A stretch of 61,462 bases of DNA from Candidatus Abzuiibacterium crystallinum (GCA_002787155.1 PCVY01000047.1:1-61462); one strand, 5' to 3'. Positions 9,048 to 18,515 are shown, counted from the first letter of the stretch. Notes: generated by a model not told the origin, from the sequence alone. Numbers and translations: made by a program.

Positions 9048-10169
9048 ATGACGCTTATAACGCGGGCAAATATCGAAGAAAGGGAGAGGCAGTGGCTGAG
9101 ACCTGCCGCGCTTCGCAGCGGCGAATCTCAAGGCCGGCGTTACACCGAAAAAGAACATGATTATCGAACGGCTTTCCAAAGAGACCGCGACCGGATTATC
9201 CATTCCACTGCTTTCCGACGATTGGAATATAAAACACAAGTTTTTGTTAACCACGAAGGAGACCATTACCGAACTCGTTTAACCCACACCTTAGAGACCA
9301 ATCAAATCGCCAGAACCATTGGCCGGGTTTTGAGGCTCAATGAGGACTTAATAGAATGTATTGCGTTGGCGCATGATTTAGGCCACGGTCCATTTGGACA
9401 TGCCGGACAGGATGCTTTGCAAGTTTTAATGAAACAATATGGCGGGTTTGAGCACAATCAACAATGCCTTCGAATTGTTGAATTGTTAGAGGATAATTAC
9501 AGCACCTTTCCCGGATTAAATTTAACGGCGGAAGTGCGTGATGGTTTAAGAAAACATCAAAAAAAAGCCGTCCCGTCTCTTGAAGCGCAAGTGGTTGATT
9601 TGGCGGACGAAATCGCTTATGACAGTCATGATTTGGATGATGGGTTGCGGGCCGGATATTTTCATGAGAAAGATTTGGACAATCTTAAGTTGTGGAAGAA
9701 AAATAAAGATTATTTAAGGCGGCATAAAGTTAACATACAAGAGACTCACGGGCGTAAAGCTGCTATTCGATTGATTATCAATCAACAGGTGAATGATCTT
9801 TTAAAAATGACGGAACGCCAGCTTGCACGGTTTAAAAATGTCAAACCCTCAGTGGTTCGGGCTAAAGCCGAAGAGATGGTTAGGTTCTCACCGCAAATGA
9901 AGCGTGACAAAGCAGAACTTAAACGTTTTTTGCATCGCGAACTTTATCATCATTATCGAGTGGTGCGCATGACCGATAAAGGGAAAAGGTTTATCGAAAA
10001 TATTTTCCGGGCTTACCTAAAAGAACCAATGCAATTACCCCCGGGTATCCGTCTGCGGCTCAAAACGGATCCGCTCGAGCGTGTTATATGTGATTATGTA
10101 GCTGGTATGACCGATCGATTTGCATTGGACGAGTACAAACGGTTATTTGAACCTTATGAGCGTGTGTAA
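9048..10169 (+). CDS. dgt: dNTP triphosphohydrolase (dGTPase family, HD domain)
   Basis: It hydrolyses dGTP or other dNTPs to the nucleoside and triphosphate, tuning dNTP pools. The 373 residues match the shorter type-2 Dgt group, with the conserved RTxFQRDRDRIIHSxAFRRL segment near residues 40-60 and the HD metal site formed by RLTHTLE (about 78-84) and AHDLGHGPFGH (about 107-117). No ribosome binding site stands out; the start fits the family N-terminus. dNTPases of this family also occur in phage defence, but most are housekeeping. Confidence 0.92.
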   Translation: MTLITRANIEERERQWLRPAALRSGESQGRRYTEKEHDYRTAFQRDRDRIIHSTAFRRLEYKTQVFVNHEGDHYRTRLTHTLETNQIARTIGRVLRLNEDLIECIALAHDLGHGPFGHAGQDALQVLMKQYGGFEHNQQCLRIVELLEDNYSTFPGLNLTAEVRDGLRKHQKKAVPSLEAQVVDLADEIAYDSHDLDDGLRAGYFHEKDLDNLKLWKKNKDYLRRHKVNIQETHGRKAAIRLIINQQVNDLLKMTERQLARFKNVKPSVVRAKAEEMVRFSPQMKRDKAELKRFLHRELYHHYRVVRMTDKGKRFIENIFRAYLKEPMQLPPGIRLRLKTDPLERVICDYVAGMTDRFALDEYKRLFEPYERV

Positions 10170-10195
10170 AAAAGAAAAACCTTAATAGTTTACCA

Positions 10196-11737
10196 ATGAA
10201 AAAAGTGTTAACCAAGACCGCGATAGAAAGATTTATGCTGACCAATAAAAGTTGGTCAGATGGCTACCGCCGCTTTACGCGTCTATTGGGGAATCCTTCC
10301 GGCTGGCTGTGCGTTTTTATTGACGGTCATATTAAGATCATGCGGTTGGATCACAAGAAAACGAATACCTTTTTTTCAAAATCAAAGGAAAACGAGGAAG
10401 CTTATACACAATTTCTTCATAAATATTTTACCCAGTTGCGTGACAATGAAGAGCAGCAAAAACAACTTCCTTATTTCTTCAGATGTGCCTATGGACGGCA
10501 AAATGCCATCTTTGGCTTGTGGCACTTGGATCAGCTGAGAGGATTTCTATTTTTGTCAGATGTTAATCGAAAATTAAAAGACATGACTCAAAACCTTTTC
10601 CTGGTTAATTATTTTCTAACGGGTCAGGTGGAATTGGCGTATAAGAATTATGAGTTGCATAATTTTTATGAGACTGTCCACCCCAGGGCACTTGCGCTTT
10701 CAACCATGCATTCGGTGAACCGAATCATTAGTTCACAGCTGAGATTGAGGGAACTCTTGCCTCAAATTGGCAGACTTTTTGCGCAAGTATTAAAATGCGG
10801 TGACTGTGCTATTTATTTTGTTGATGGTGACGGCGCACATTTGTCGCCGCAATTCATATTGCAAGACCGTAAAGCCGTTCAAAATAAACACCGAATTAAA
10901 TTGGGCAGGGGGCTCGAGGGCAGGGTAGCAGAGACGGCAGAATTTTATTTCTCTAAGAAAGCAATTTGCATTCCTTTAATCGGCGAGGATGTGCTGGGCA
11001 TTGTCACGATGTCAAATAAAATGGATCAGCAGCCTTTTGCAGAGATGGATTTAGAGATTTTAAAGGCCTTATCCGAACAAGCGGTCGTTGCGATCCGAAA
11101 TGCTAAACTTTTTGACGAAACGGAAGCTTTAACAGTTAGCAGTATTCAGGCGATCAATCAGTTATTGGAATTGAGTTATGGCAACTCGCATGCGCGTCTG
11201 CCATTATTTGGTGAAATGGTTTTTGAAATCGGCAGAGATTTGAAGTTTTCAAGCATGGAACTGACACATCTCCATCGCGCTACTTTTATTATTGATACGG
11301 GGCATTTGGTGGTGCCTGAGAAGATCCTGACCAAGAAAACAAATTTAACCAAATTGGAGTATGATCAAATTAAGCGGCATCCGCAATTAGGCGCTGACAT
11401 CTTAAACAAAGTAGGTGCGCTGCAGCCTGTCATTCCCATTATTTTGAATCACCATGAACGCTATGACGGAAAAGGTTACCCGAACGGTTTAAAAGGCGAT
11501 CAAATACCCTTTGGCGCGCGCGTTATTTCGCTTGTGGACGCGTTTACGGCGATGTTGTCTTATCGGCCATACCGCAAACAGAAAACCCTCAAGGAAGCTA
11601 TCGGTGAAATCAAGCATCATGCGGGCACTCAGTTTGATCCCCGTGTGGTTGAGAGTTTTCTGAAAGTTGTTGGAAAACCCGAAATTCTCAAGAAGGCCCG
11701 TCGTTTGCTGGACAGGAAAGGGTATGAAGCTGATTAG
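10196..11737 (+). CDS. GAF/HD-GYP domain protein with altered HD motif
   Basis: The family hydrolyses c-di-GMP. This 513-residue protein has a unique N-terminal region (1-170), a GAF-like domain (about 177-305) and an HD-GYP domain (about 330-500). The GYP signature HHERYDGKGYP is intact at 419-429 and an upstream His332 is present. However, the HD dyad reads Ile366-Asp367, so the metal-binding His is missing, and the following GK is GH. Activity is therefore doubtful; it may be a c-di-GMP sensor or scaffold. It lies 26 bases after dgt and may be in the same operon. Confidence 0.88.
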   Translation: MKKVLTKTAIERFMLTNKSWSDGYRRFTRLLGNPSGWLCVFIDGHIKIMRLDHKKTNTFFSKSKENEEAYTQFLHKYFTQLRDNEEQQKQLPYFFRCAYGRQNAIFGLWHLDQLRGFLFLSDVNRKLKDMTQNLFLVNYFLTGQVELAYKNYELHNFYETVHPRALALSTMHSVNRIISSQLRLRELLPQIGRLFAQVLKCGDCAIYFVDGDGAHLSPQFILQDRKAVQNKHRIKLGRGLEGRVAETAEFYFSKKAICIPLIGEDVLGIVTMSNKMDQQPFAEMDLEILKALSEQAVVAIRNAKLFDETEALTVSSIQAINQLLELSYGNSHARLPLFGEMVFEIGRDLKFSSMELTHLHRATFIIDTGHLVVPEKILTKKTNLTKLEYDQIKRHPQLGADILNKVGALQPVIPIILNHHERYDGKGYPNGLKGDQIPFGARVISLVDAFTAMLSYRPYRKQKTLKEAIGEIKHHAGTQFDPRVVESFLKVVGKPEILKKARRLLDRKGYEAD

Positions 11738-11819
11738 TTTTGATGAAGAAGAGGTTTATTTTAAACAGATTTTGTGATACAACTAACATCATTAACTCAT
11801 GAAGCGTACAAGGTGACCT

Positions 11820-12032
11820 ATGGCCGATTTATCAGCTGAAAAGTCAATTAAAATAGGGCTCAAAATTGCCAAACCCCAAGTCATCAATATTCATCCAATA
11901 TATGTCTTGATGGCGGCGATGTCATTTGCTTTGATTGGGTTAACGCTGTGGCTGTTGGTATTGGAATATATGGGCCAACCGCCTTTTCCGTGGCTGCGTT
12001 CTTTTGTCGAAGATTTGACGCTGTCCATCTAG
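11820..12032 (+). CDS. Small single-pass membrane protein, unknown function
   Basis: I do not recognise this 70-residue protein. A charged N-terminal cytoplasmic part (about 1-25) precedes one hydrophobic segment (about 28-50) and a short Pro/Trp-containing tail. An AAGGTGA ribosome binding site lies just upstream of the ATG. It is the first of three small envelope-type genes spaced only 5-6 bases apart and leading into murE, so a role in envelope assembly is a guess from context. Confidence 0.6.
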   Translation: MADLSAEKSIKIGLKIAKPQVINIHPIYVLMAAMSFALIGLTLWLLVLEYMGQPPFPWLRSFVEDLTLSI

Positions 12033-12038
12033 TTCAGC

Positions 12039-12503
12039 ATGCAAAAAATAAAAACCATCCTGACGCAACTTATTGCGCTAGTCATTGTTATTTCGCTGTA
12101 TTTGGGTGTTGTTTATTTACCGGTTTGTTTTTTACTGAAAGAACTAAAAACAAAACCTGAAATCCAAATAAGCGGCTGGTGGGTACCAACCTCCTTTTTA
12201 CCTGGCAAGTATCGCGTCATATCGCCTAAGATTTCATGGAAGGAAAAATTTAATTTATTATCCGGAGAAGTTCAAATCGCATTGGATCAGAAAAAATTAT
12301 TCACCACGAATCAACTGATTACTTTGTCGGCAAAAGATATCACCGTTCAGTTGGATCAGGATCTCTCTTCGTTCTCACCGAAGCATCAATTTGAAATTGA
12401 ACACGTCAAAGCAGTGCTTGAGATGGTTAATTTTGAAGACCCGGTGATTCATTCAATCGAAATTCAATCACCCGAATTACAATTTCGGTTTGCGCCTAGG
12501 TAA
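12039..12503 (+). CDS. Membrane-anchored periplasmic protein, unknown function
   Basis: The 154-residue product has one N-terminal hydrophobic segment (about 8-32) and then a likely exported beta-rich domain with alternating hydrophobic residues. The segment ISWKEKF followed by LSGEVQI loosely recalls AsmA/TamB-like repeats, but the match is too weak to name a family. It lies 6 bases after the small membrane protein and 5 bases before the TonB-like gene. A shared operon, and perhaps a shared complex, are likely. Confidence 0.6.
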   Translation: MQKIKTILTQLIALVIVISLYLGVVYLPVCFLLKELKTKPEIQISGWWVPTSFLPGKYRVISPKISWKEKFNLLSGEVQIALDQKKLFTTNQLITLSAKDITVQLDQDLSSFSPKHQFEIEHVKAVLEMVNFEDPVIHSIEIQSPELQFRFAPR

Positions 12504-12508
12504 CGAAA

Positions 12509-13225
12509 ATGTTTAATTTGATTACAGGAGAACAAAAGCTTGCCCTTGCCCTATCAGTGATGTCCCACGCTGTTTTTTTAACAATTGGCACACCGCATTT
12601 GATGAATGCTTTTAACACAGTTTCAAAAGAAGCGGTATCAATTCAATTAGAATTTAATACCTTCCAAGCACCTGTCAGCATTAAGACCCCTTTACCATCC
12701 AAAGAGCAGCCCCAACCCAAGCTAGAAGCGGATGAGCGGACGCAGGAGGCATCTAAACCCGAAGTGAAAGAGGATTACCAAAAAATAAAGGAAGAGATCC
12801 GCGTCAAACAAGAAGCGCTTGAAAAGAAAATTAACGCCATCCGCGCGCAGCTAAACCAAGCCATCCAAAACCAACCCGCTCCCGCTGAGCCTGAATATGG
12901 GGTGGTTTCGATTAAAAATGCAGGCCGCGTATGGGATCAATACCTTGAAAAAATTCGGCGCCGAGTTATCCAGTCGTGGCATCCCATGGTGATTGAGAAT
13001 GAAGAGAATTTAGAGCCAAGTGAAGTGCGGCTCGATTTTATCGTTGATCCAACCGGTCAGGTGCTCTCATATGGCATTGTGGAGTCAAAAGGTTCTTCTG
13101 CCTTCAAGGTCATTGCACTTAAGTCCTTTCAATCAGCACTTCCGTTTGAACCGCCTCCAGTTGAAGAGATCAAACAAAACAAAAAGAAATCCTACGCCAT
13201 TTCATTTTATTTTTATTATCGCTAG
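12509..13225 (+). CDS. TonB-like energy transducer family protein
   Basis: The 238-residue protein has an N-terminal membrane anchor (about 10-32), a Pro/Lys/Glu-rich linker with a coiled-coil stretch (about 85-125), and a C-terminal domain (about 140-238). That domain shows the TonB/TolA-type pattern of W..YL..IR..V...W followed by VxLDFIVDPTGQV and a SFQSALPFEPPP ending. TonB proteins pass proton-motive force to outer-membrane receptors, and TolA-type relatives act at the septum. No exbB/exbD or tolQ/tolR gene is nearby. Its place before the division genes makes a TolA-like role conceivable. Confidence 0.75.
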   Translation: MFNLITGEQKLALALSVMSHAVFLTIGTPHLMNAFNTVSKEAVSIQLEFNTFQAPVSIKTPLPSKEQPQPKLEADERTQEASKPEVKEDYQKIKEEIRVKQEALEKKINAIRAQLNQAIQNQPAPAEPEYGVVSIKNAGRVWDQYLEKIRRRVIQSWHPMVIENEENLEPSEVRLDFIVDPTGQVLSYGIVESKGSSAFKVIALKSFQSALPFEPPPVEEIKQNKKKSYAISFYFYYR

Positions 13226-13246
13226 CATTGTTCGCCAAGCCGCTCT

Positions 13247-14734
13247 ATGAAGACAAGCTCATCAGCTAAAACCATCGAATCCCTGTTAACATCACTTTCT
13301 TACGAGTGGAATCATCACGGCTCACTTGATCAGCTTGTCAAAGGCGTGACGGCAGATTCCAGAGAGGTGAAAGAAGGGGATCTTTTCGTGGCCATTCAAG
13401 GCCCGGTGCTCGATGGCCATGAATTTATCGAAGATGCGATTCGACGCGGCGCGGTTGCCATTGTGACAAATCGACAAAAAGAAAAGGCGCTTCAGCTCAC
13501 GCATGTGATGGTGGAGGATACCCAAAAAGCTTTTGCTCAAATGCTGCTCAGGTTTCACGGTTTGGACTTATCGCAAATACAGCTTATTGGGATTACGGGA
13601 ACAAATGGCAAGACAACCATCGCTCATTTGTTGTATTTTTTACTTAACCGCCTTTCATCGGCGGGGATGATTGGTACGATTGACTGCCAATGGAAAAATA
13701 AAACGCTGAAGACGCCCAATACGACACCGGGTCCCGCTTTTCTTTTTCCTGTTTTATCCCAAATGATCAAAGACGGTATCCAATACGGCATCATGGAAGT
13801 ATCGAGCCATGCCCTTGATCAAAAGCGAACTTCTCAATTATATTTTTTTGTCCGTGTCTTTACCAATCTAACCCAAGATCACCTAGACTACCATCCCACC
13901 ATCGATGATTACTTTCTGGCAAAAAAATCGCTTTTCACCCAATTGCCAATGCCCCAATGCGCCGTCATCAATCAAGACGACCCTTATGGCCGACAATTAG
14001 TAAAAGCGCTGGATCCGTCGATTATTTTAACTTACGGGAAAGATTCTAAGGCGCAATTTTCCGCAAGTCATATTGTCTCAACACTTGATTCGACTCGATT
14101 TATCCTGCAGTTTCAGGGAGAAACTTGCCCCGTTGAAGTCCCTCTTGTCCTTGAACATAATGTTTCGAACGTGCTGGCTGCTCTTGCTGTGATGGAGGCG
14201 ATCGGGTTTTCTATTAAACAAGCCACCGAGCATTTAAAAAGTTTTCCAGGCGTTTCGGGACGCATGGAAGCCGTTCCTTCCGGAAAAGATTTTCACGTTT
14301 TCGTTGACTATGCGCATACGCCTGATGCTTTTCAACACGTCTTAAGCGGCATTCGGCCCTTAATTAAGAACCGGTTGATCGTCGTTTTTGGATGCGGCGG
14401 TAATCGGGATAAAGGGAAAAGACCTCGAATGGGAAGAATTGCGAGCCAATATGCCGATCTTTTGATTCTCACCAATGACAATCCGCGTTTTGAAAATCCG
14501 GCAGAAATCTTAACTCAAATTCAAGAAGATCTGGTGCCCGGATTTAGAACCAAGCATGAAGTTGTGCCGGACAGGCGGACCGCTATTCAGAAAGCCATTA
14601 ACGAAGCGAAGGCGGGAGATGCGGTTTTGATTTTGGGTAAAGGGCATGAAGCTGAGCAAATCGTAGGCAGTACCAAATTGGCTTTCTCTGATCAGTTAGT
14701 AGCACGGGAATGCATACAGGCGAGAGGCTGTTGA
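13247..14734 (+). CDS. murE: UDP-MurNAc-L-Ala-D-Glu:meso-diaminopimelate ligase
   Basis: MurE adds the third stem-peptide residue to the cytoplasmic peptidoglycan precursor. The 495 residues show the three Mur-ligase domains: a UDP-binding N-terminus with VTADSREV, an ATP-binding centre with GITGTNGKTT near residues 115-124, and a C-terminal domain with DNPR at 411-414. DNPR is the signature for meso-diaminopimelate rather than lysine, so the wall is of the DAP type. The stop overlaps the murF start (TGATG), which opens a tightly coupled run of cell-wall genes. Confidence 0.97.
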   Translation: MKTSSSAKTIESLLTSLSYEWNHHGSLDQLVKGVTADSREVKEGDLFVAIQGPVLDGHEFIEDAIRRGAVAIVTNRQKEKALQLTHVMVEDTQKAFAQMLLRFHGLDLSQIQLIGITGTNGKTTIAHLLYFLLNRLSSAGMIGTIDCQWKNKTLKTPNTTPGPAFLFPVLSQMIKDGIQYGIMEVSSHALDQKRTSQLYFFVRVFTNLTQDHLDYHPTIDDYFLAKKSLFTQLPMPQCAVINQDDPYGRQLVKALDPSIILTYGKDSKAQFSASHIVSTLDSTRFILQFQGETCPVEVPLVLEHNVSNVLAALAVMEAIGFSIKQATEHLKSFPGVSGRMEAVPSGKDFHVFVDYAHTPDAFQHVLSGIRPLIKNRLIVVFGCGGNRDKGKRPRMGRIASQYADLLILTNDNPRFENPAEILTQIQEDLVPGFRTKHEVVPDRRTAIQKAINEAKAGDAVLILGKGHEAEQIVGSTKLAFSDQLVARECIQARGC

Positions 14735-16140
14735 TGGCGTTTGCGCTGAAAGAGATTGTAGAAATAACACAGGCACAATGCTTGGGAACTTTGGCCGGTC
14801 AACGCATAGAGGCGGTCTCAATTGATACCCGCACTTTGAAACCCGGAGCGCTTTATGTGGCACTGAAAGGAGAAAAGTTTGACGGGCATGATTTTATTCA
14901 AGAAGCTTTTCGACAAGGCGCCGTTGCCTGCCTGGCGAGTCAAACCTTTGTGAAAAGTCAAGCGCCGGCAAAAAATGACCAGCCTTTGTTAGCCGTGCCT
15001 GATGTTTTGAGCGCCCTGCAACAGATTGCGCGGGCGCATCGAAGACGTTTTCATATTCCTGTCATTGCTGTGACGGGCAGCGTCGGTAAAACATCAACGA
15101 AAGAATTTATCCATCATCTGTTAGGGAAGAAATTTAAGGCATATGCGAATCAAGGCAATTTCAATAATCATATCGGATTACCGCTCAGCCTGTTGGGGTT
15201 GAATGCCAATGATCACATGGCTGTGTTTGAAATGGGGGCTAATCATGCCGGTGAAGTTAAAGTGCTTTGCGAATTGGCAGAACCCTCTTTTGGAGTCATC
15301 ACCGGTGTTTCGCCATCGCACTTAAAAGGTTTTGGATCACTGGACGCCATTTATGGAGCAAAACTTGAATTGGCAGATTATTTGGGTCTGGCGCATGGCC
15401 GGTTAGTCGTTAATGGGGACGATCCTAAACTCATCGATGAAGTTAAAAAGAGGGACGTTTCTTACACAACTTTCGGTGAAAATGAATCCTGCAATGTTAA
15501 GCTCAGTCAAATAAAGCAAACGGAAAGCAGTATTCAATTTACGATTAATGATCGCCATGTTTTCAACTTAAAAGGCCACGGTCTTTTTCAAGCCCGCAAC
15601 GCAGCCGCTGCTTTATCCATGCTGCATTTGTTGGGGTTTGATTTTGCGGAACTTAGTGAATATTGGAAAGAGCTGCCTGTGATTGCTAAAAGATTTCAAT
15701 TGGACAAGTGGCCTCGAGGTATCCGGGTTGTTCAGGATTGCTACAATGCAAACCCGGCTGCTTTTAATTGTGCCATACAGTCTTTTGTTGCGATGGAAAC
15801 GACAGGGCGGCGGATGGTGATCGCGGGTGATATGCTTGAGTTAGGGGATTGGTCGGAACGTTACCATGAGATGTTAGGGGAAGTGTTGGCAAGCTATCCG
15901 ATTGATGCGGTTGTTGCGATTGGCCGGTACGCGGGATTTATTAAAAAAGGCATTCAAAACAAGAGACCGCTGATGCACGTTGAAATATTTGCCGATAATG
16001 AAAAAGCAGCCAATTACTTATCGAACCAGTTAAAGCCAATGGATCATTTGCTCGTGAAAGGGTCCCGTGCCTTAAAGTTAGAAACATTGGTTGAATCGCT
16101 TAAATTAAAATTTGAATCAATCGCAGCGTTGAAGGGATAG
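14734..16140 (+). CDS. murF: UDP-MurNAc-tripeptide:D-Ala-D-Ala ligase
   Basis: MurF adds D-Ala-D-Ala to complete the UDP-MurNAc pentapeptide. The N-terminal domain carries VSIDTRTLKPGALYVAL-type sequence, the central domain the P-loop TGSVGKTSTKE near residue 115, and the C-terminus the conserved DCYNANP segment. A longer frame opens at 14710, but the ATG at 14734 overlaps the murE stop as TGATG and starts at the usual family N-terminus, giving 468 residues. It precedes mraY by 6 bases. Confidence 0.96.
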   Translation: MAFALKEIVEITQAQCLGTLAGQRIEAVSIDTRTLKPGALYVALKGEKFDGHDFIQEAFRQGAVACLASQTFVKSQAPAKNDQPLLAVPDVLSALQQIARAHRRRFHIPVIAVTGSVGKTSTKEFIHHLLGKKFKAYANQGNFNNHIGLPLSLLGLNANDHMAVFEMGANHAGEVKVLCELAEPSFGVITGVSPSHLKGFGSLDAIYGAKLELADYLGLAHGRLVVNGDDPKLIDEVKKRDVSYTTFGENESCNVKLSQIKQTESSIQFTINDRHVFNLKGHGLFQARNAAAALSMLHLLGFDFAELSEYWKELPVIAKRFQLDKWPRGIRVVQDCYNANPAAFNCAIQSFVAMETTGRRMVIAGDMLELGDWSERYHEMLGEVLASYPIDAVVAIGRYAGFIKKGIQNKRPLMHVEIFADNEKAANYLSNQLKPMDHLLVKGSRALKLETLVESLKLKFESIAALKG

Positions 16141-16146
16141 GAAGCC

Positions 16147-17235
16147 GTGTTTTATCATTTTTTGTATCCGCTTAAATCTTATTCCATTGTTTTTAATATT
16201 TTTAGATACATTACGTTTCGTGCCATCGCGGCCAGCGTGACCGCTTTCCTGATATGCCTCATTCTGGGACCTGTTTTAATCCGTTATTTAAAGAAATTGA
16301 GCATCACCAACGAGATCAAACGCCCGCACGCGGACTCTATTCATCAATTCTACGCACACAAAGGAGATGTTCCCACCATGGGCGGTGTTTTGATTGTAGT
16401 CAGTGTTTTGCTGAGTTCATTTTTGTGGGGTAATTTTAACAATTCCTTTTTTATTTTATGTGTGGTTTCGCTCATCGGTTATTGCATCGTTGGCTTTATG
16501 GATGATTGGATGAAATTAAAAGCGCAAAATTCTAACGGTCTTGGTGCGCGCGTGAAATTATCGAGTCAGGTTTTAATAGGGCTTGTGCTCGCGTTTTATT
16601 TATTCTTGGATCCTACTTTCGATAAAAGTATTTCAGTCCCATTTTTAAAAAATACACAATTGTTGCTGGGGTGGGTATTTCTTCCTTTCACCGTTTTGGT
16701 GCTAGTCGGCACATCAAACGCTATCAATTTAACGGATGGTTTGGATGGCTTAGCGGTTGGCTGCTTTGTGATTGCGGCAGGGATGTTTGGCTTGATGACT
16801 TACGTGGCCGGCCGTATCGATTATTCAACCTATTTGGGAATTACTTACATCGAAAAAGCAGGGGAAATGTCTGTTTTTTGCGCTGCTTTGGTTGGGGCGG
16901 GTTTAGGGTTTCTGTGGTTCAATTCTTTTCCGGCAACCATTATGATGGGAGATACAGGCTCTCTTTCTTTAGGCGGCGCTTTGGCCACGGTGGCTATTTT
17001 GGCTAAAAAAGAAATTATTCTATTGGTGGTGGGTGGGGTCTTTGTCTGGGAGGCTTTGTCCGTGATTTTGCAAGTGACCTCGTTTAAGCTGTTCAAGAAA
17101 AGAATATTTAGAATGGCACCCTTTCACCACCATCTTCAATTAATTGGGTGGCCGGAATCCAAAGTAACCATTCGTTTATGGATCATCGCATTTATTTTGG
17201 GGCTGATTGGCATGAGCATGTTGAAGTTAAGGTAG
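16147..17235 (+). CDS. mraY: Phospho-MurNAc-pentapeptide transferase
   Basis: MraY transfers phospho-MurNAc-pentapeptide to undecaprenyl phosphate, forming lipid I at the inner membrane. The 362 residues hold about ten hydrophobic segments, the PTMGG loop near 75-80, the catalytic Asp pair in GFMDDWMK near 117, the NLTDGLDGLA motif near 195-204, and the HHH motif of PFHHHLQ near 320. The start is GTG at 16147 with AGGAAG just upstream, and the protein begins with the usual YHFLYPL-type sequence. Confidence 0.97.
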   Translation: MFYHFLYPLKSYSIVFNIFRYITFRAIAASVTAFLICLILGPVLIRYLKKLSITNEIKRPHADSIHQFYAHKGDVPTMGGVLIVVSVLLSSFLWGNFNNSFFILCVVSLIGYCIVGFMDDWMKLKAQNSNGLGARVKLSSQVLIGLVLAFYLFLDPTFDKSISVPFLKNTQLLLGWVFLPFTVLVLVGTSNAINLTDGLDGLAVGCFVIAAGMFGLMTYVAGRIDYSTYLGITYIEKAGEMSVFCAALVGAGLGFLWFNSFPATIMMGDTGSLSLGGALATVAILAKKEIILLVVGGVFVWEALSVILQVTSFKLFKKRIFRMAPFHHHLQLIGWPESKVTIRLWIIAFILGLIGMSMLKLR

Positions 17236-17240
17236 TCTGG

Positions 17241-18509
17241 ATGGATTGGCAGCATAAAAAAGTCACGGTGCTGGGTCTGGGTAAAAGCGGATTTGACTGC
17301 GCGTTTTTTCTGAAAGAGAAGGGCGCAGATGTTTTTGTGAGTGAATTGGCCCAAACGGAATCAGTACTGGAAAATAAAAAAAAAATAACGGCAGCCGGCA
17401 TTGCTTGCGAGGTAGGTCATCATTCTACCAATCTCATTCTAAAGTCGGACATTATTATCATCTCACCGGGCATTTCACCTCAGCAACCCATCTTTCAGCA
17501 GATAACGGCCGCTCAAATTCCTGTTTGGAGTGAAATTGAACTTGCTTACCAGGGTATGCCCGGACGTGTGGTGGCAGTGACGGGGACCAACGGCAAAACA
17601 ACCGTTTCAACGTTGGTTTCACAGCTATTGAGCGAAGCGGGTTATCCGGTTGTATTATGCGGCAACATCGGAAACACTTTTATCGGGTGTTTGCCGCAAA
17701 TGAAGCAGGATTCCATCGCAGTGGTTGAGGTCAGTTCTTTTCAGTTACAGCAAACCTTTTCATTTCGGCCTTTTGTGGCTGTCATGCTCAACTTAACGGA
17801 CAATCATTTTGATTGGCACGGCAATTTTGAGCATTATGCTGCGGCCAAATTTAGAATTTTTAGTCAGCAAACGCAAAGTGATTTTGCCGTTTTAAATGCG
17901 CGCGATCCTGAGATCAAGAGGCGGCTTTCATCCGTTAAGTCGCAAAAACTTTTTTTTAATGAATCAGGCGGGGGGAATCCAAACGAAGAAGTGTGTTTTG
18001 CCATTGGTAAGATATTTAAAATTCCGATGCCGAAAATACAGCAAACCTTATCAAATTTTAAAGGCATCCCGCACAGACTAGAGCTGCTGAACATTAAAAG
18101 TGATATTCAATATATCAATGACTCAAAATCTACTACCATCGCATCGCTGAAATGGGCGCTGGAACGTATGGAAAAGCCCGTCGTCTTAATTGTAGGGGGA
18201 CAGTTTAAGGGTGGAAGTTTTGAATCATTGAAATCATTGGCGGCCTCAAAAGTTGCTCACGCCGTCTTAATCGGTGAAGCGGCCGAATTGATCCGCAATG
18301 CTTGGCAGGATGTTGTCCCCATGACCGTGAGCGGTTCATTTCGTGAAGCCATTCAGAATGCAAAACAAAATGCAAAAAAAAATCAAACCGTTCTTTTATC
18401 GCCTGCTTGCGCGAGTTTTGATATGTTCAAAAATTACATTGACCGCGGTAATCAATTTCGTCAGGTCGTACAAGAAATAGAAGGTGTCTACACCAAAACG
18501 GCACGGTAA
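17241..18509 (+). CDS. murD: UDP-MurNAc-L-alanine:D-glutamate ligase
   Basis: MurD adds D-glutamate to UDP-MurNAc-L-Ala. The 422-residue protein has an N-terminal Rossmann-like domain (VTVLGLGKSG near residues 8-17), the Mur-ligase P-loop VTGTNGKTT near 112-120, a conserved SSFQLQ segment, and a C-terminal domain with NDSKSTT and VGG motifs. The reading frame is open further upstream inside mraY, but the ATG at 17241 follows AAGG by about 8 bases and gives the family-typical start. It sits 5 bases after mraY. Confidence 0.96.
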   Translation: MDWQHKKVTVLGLGKSGFDCAFFLKEKGADVFVSELAQTESVLENKKKITAAGIACEVGHHSTNLILKSDIIIISPGISPQQPIFQQITAAQIPVWSEIELAYQGMPGRVVAVTGTNGKTTVSTLVSQLLSEAGYPVVLCGNIGNTFIGCLPQMKQDSIAVVEVSSFQLQQTFSFRPFVAVMLNLTDNHFDWHGNFEHYAAAKFRIFSQQTQSDFAVLNARDPEIKRRLSSVKSQKLFFNESGGGNPNEEVCFAIGKIFKIPMPKIQQTLSNFKGIPHRLELLNIKSDIQYINDSKSTTIASLKWALERMEKPVVLIVGGQFKGGSFESLKSLAASKVAHAVLIGEAAELIRNAWQDVVPMTVSGSFREAIQNAKQNAKKNQTVLLSPACASFDMFKNYIDRGNQFRQVVQEIEGVYTKTAR

Positions 18510-18515
18510 GCACTT

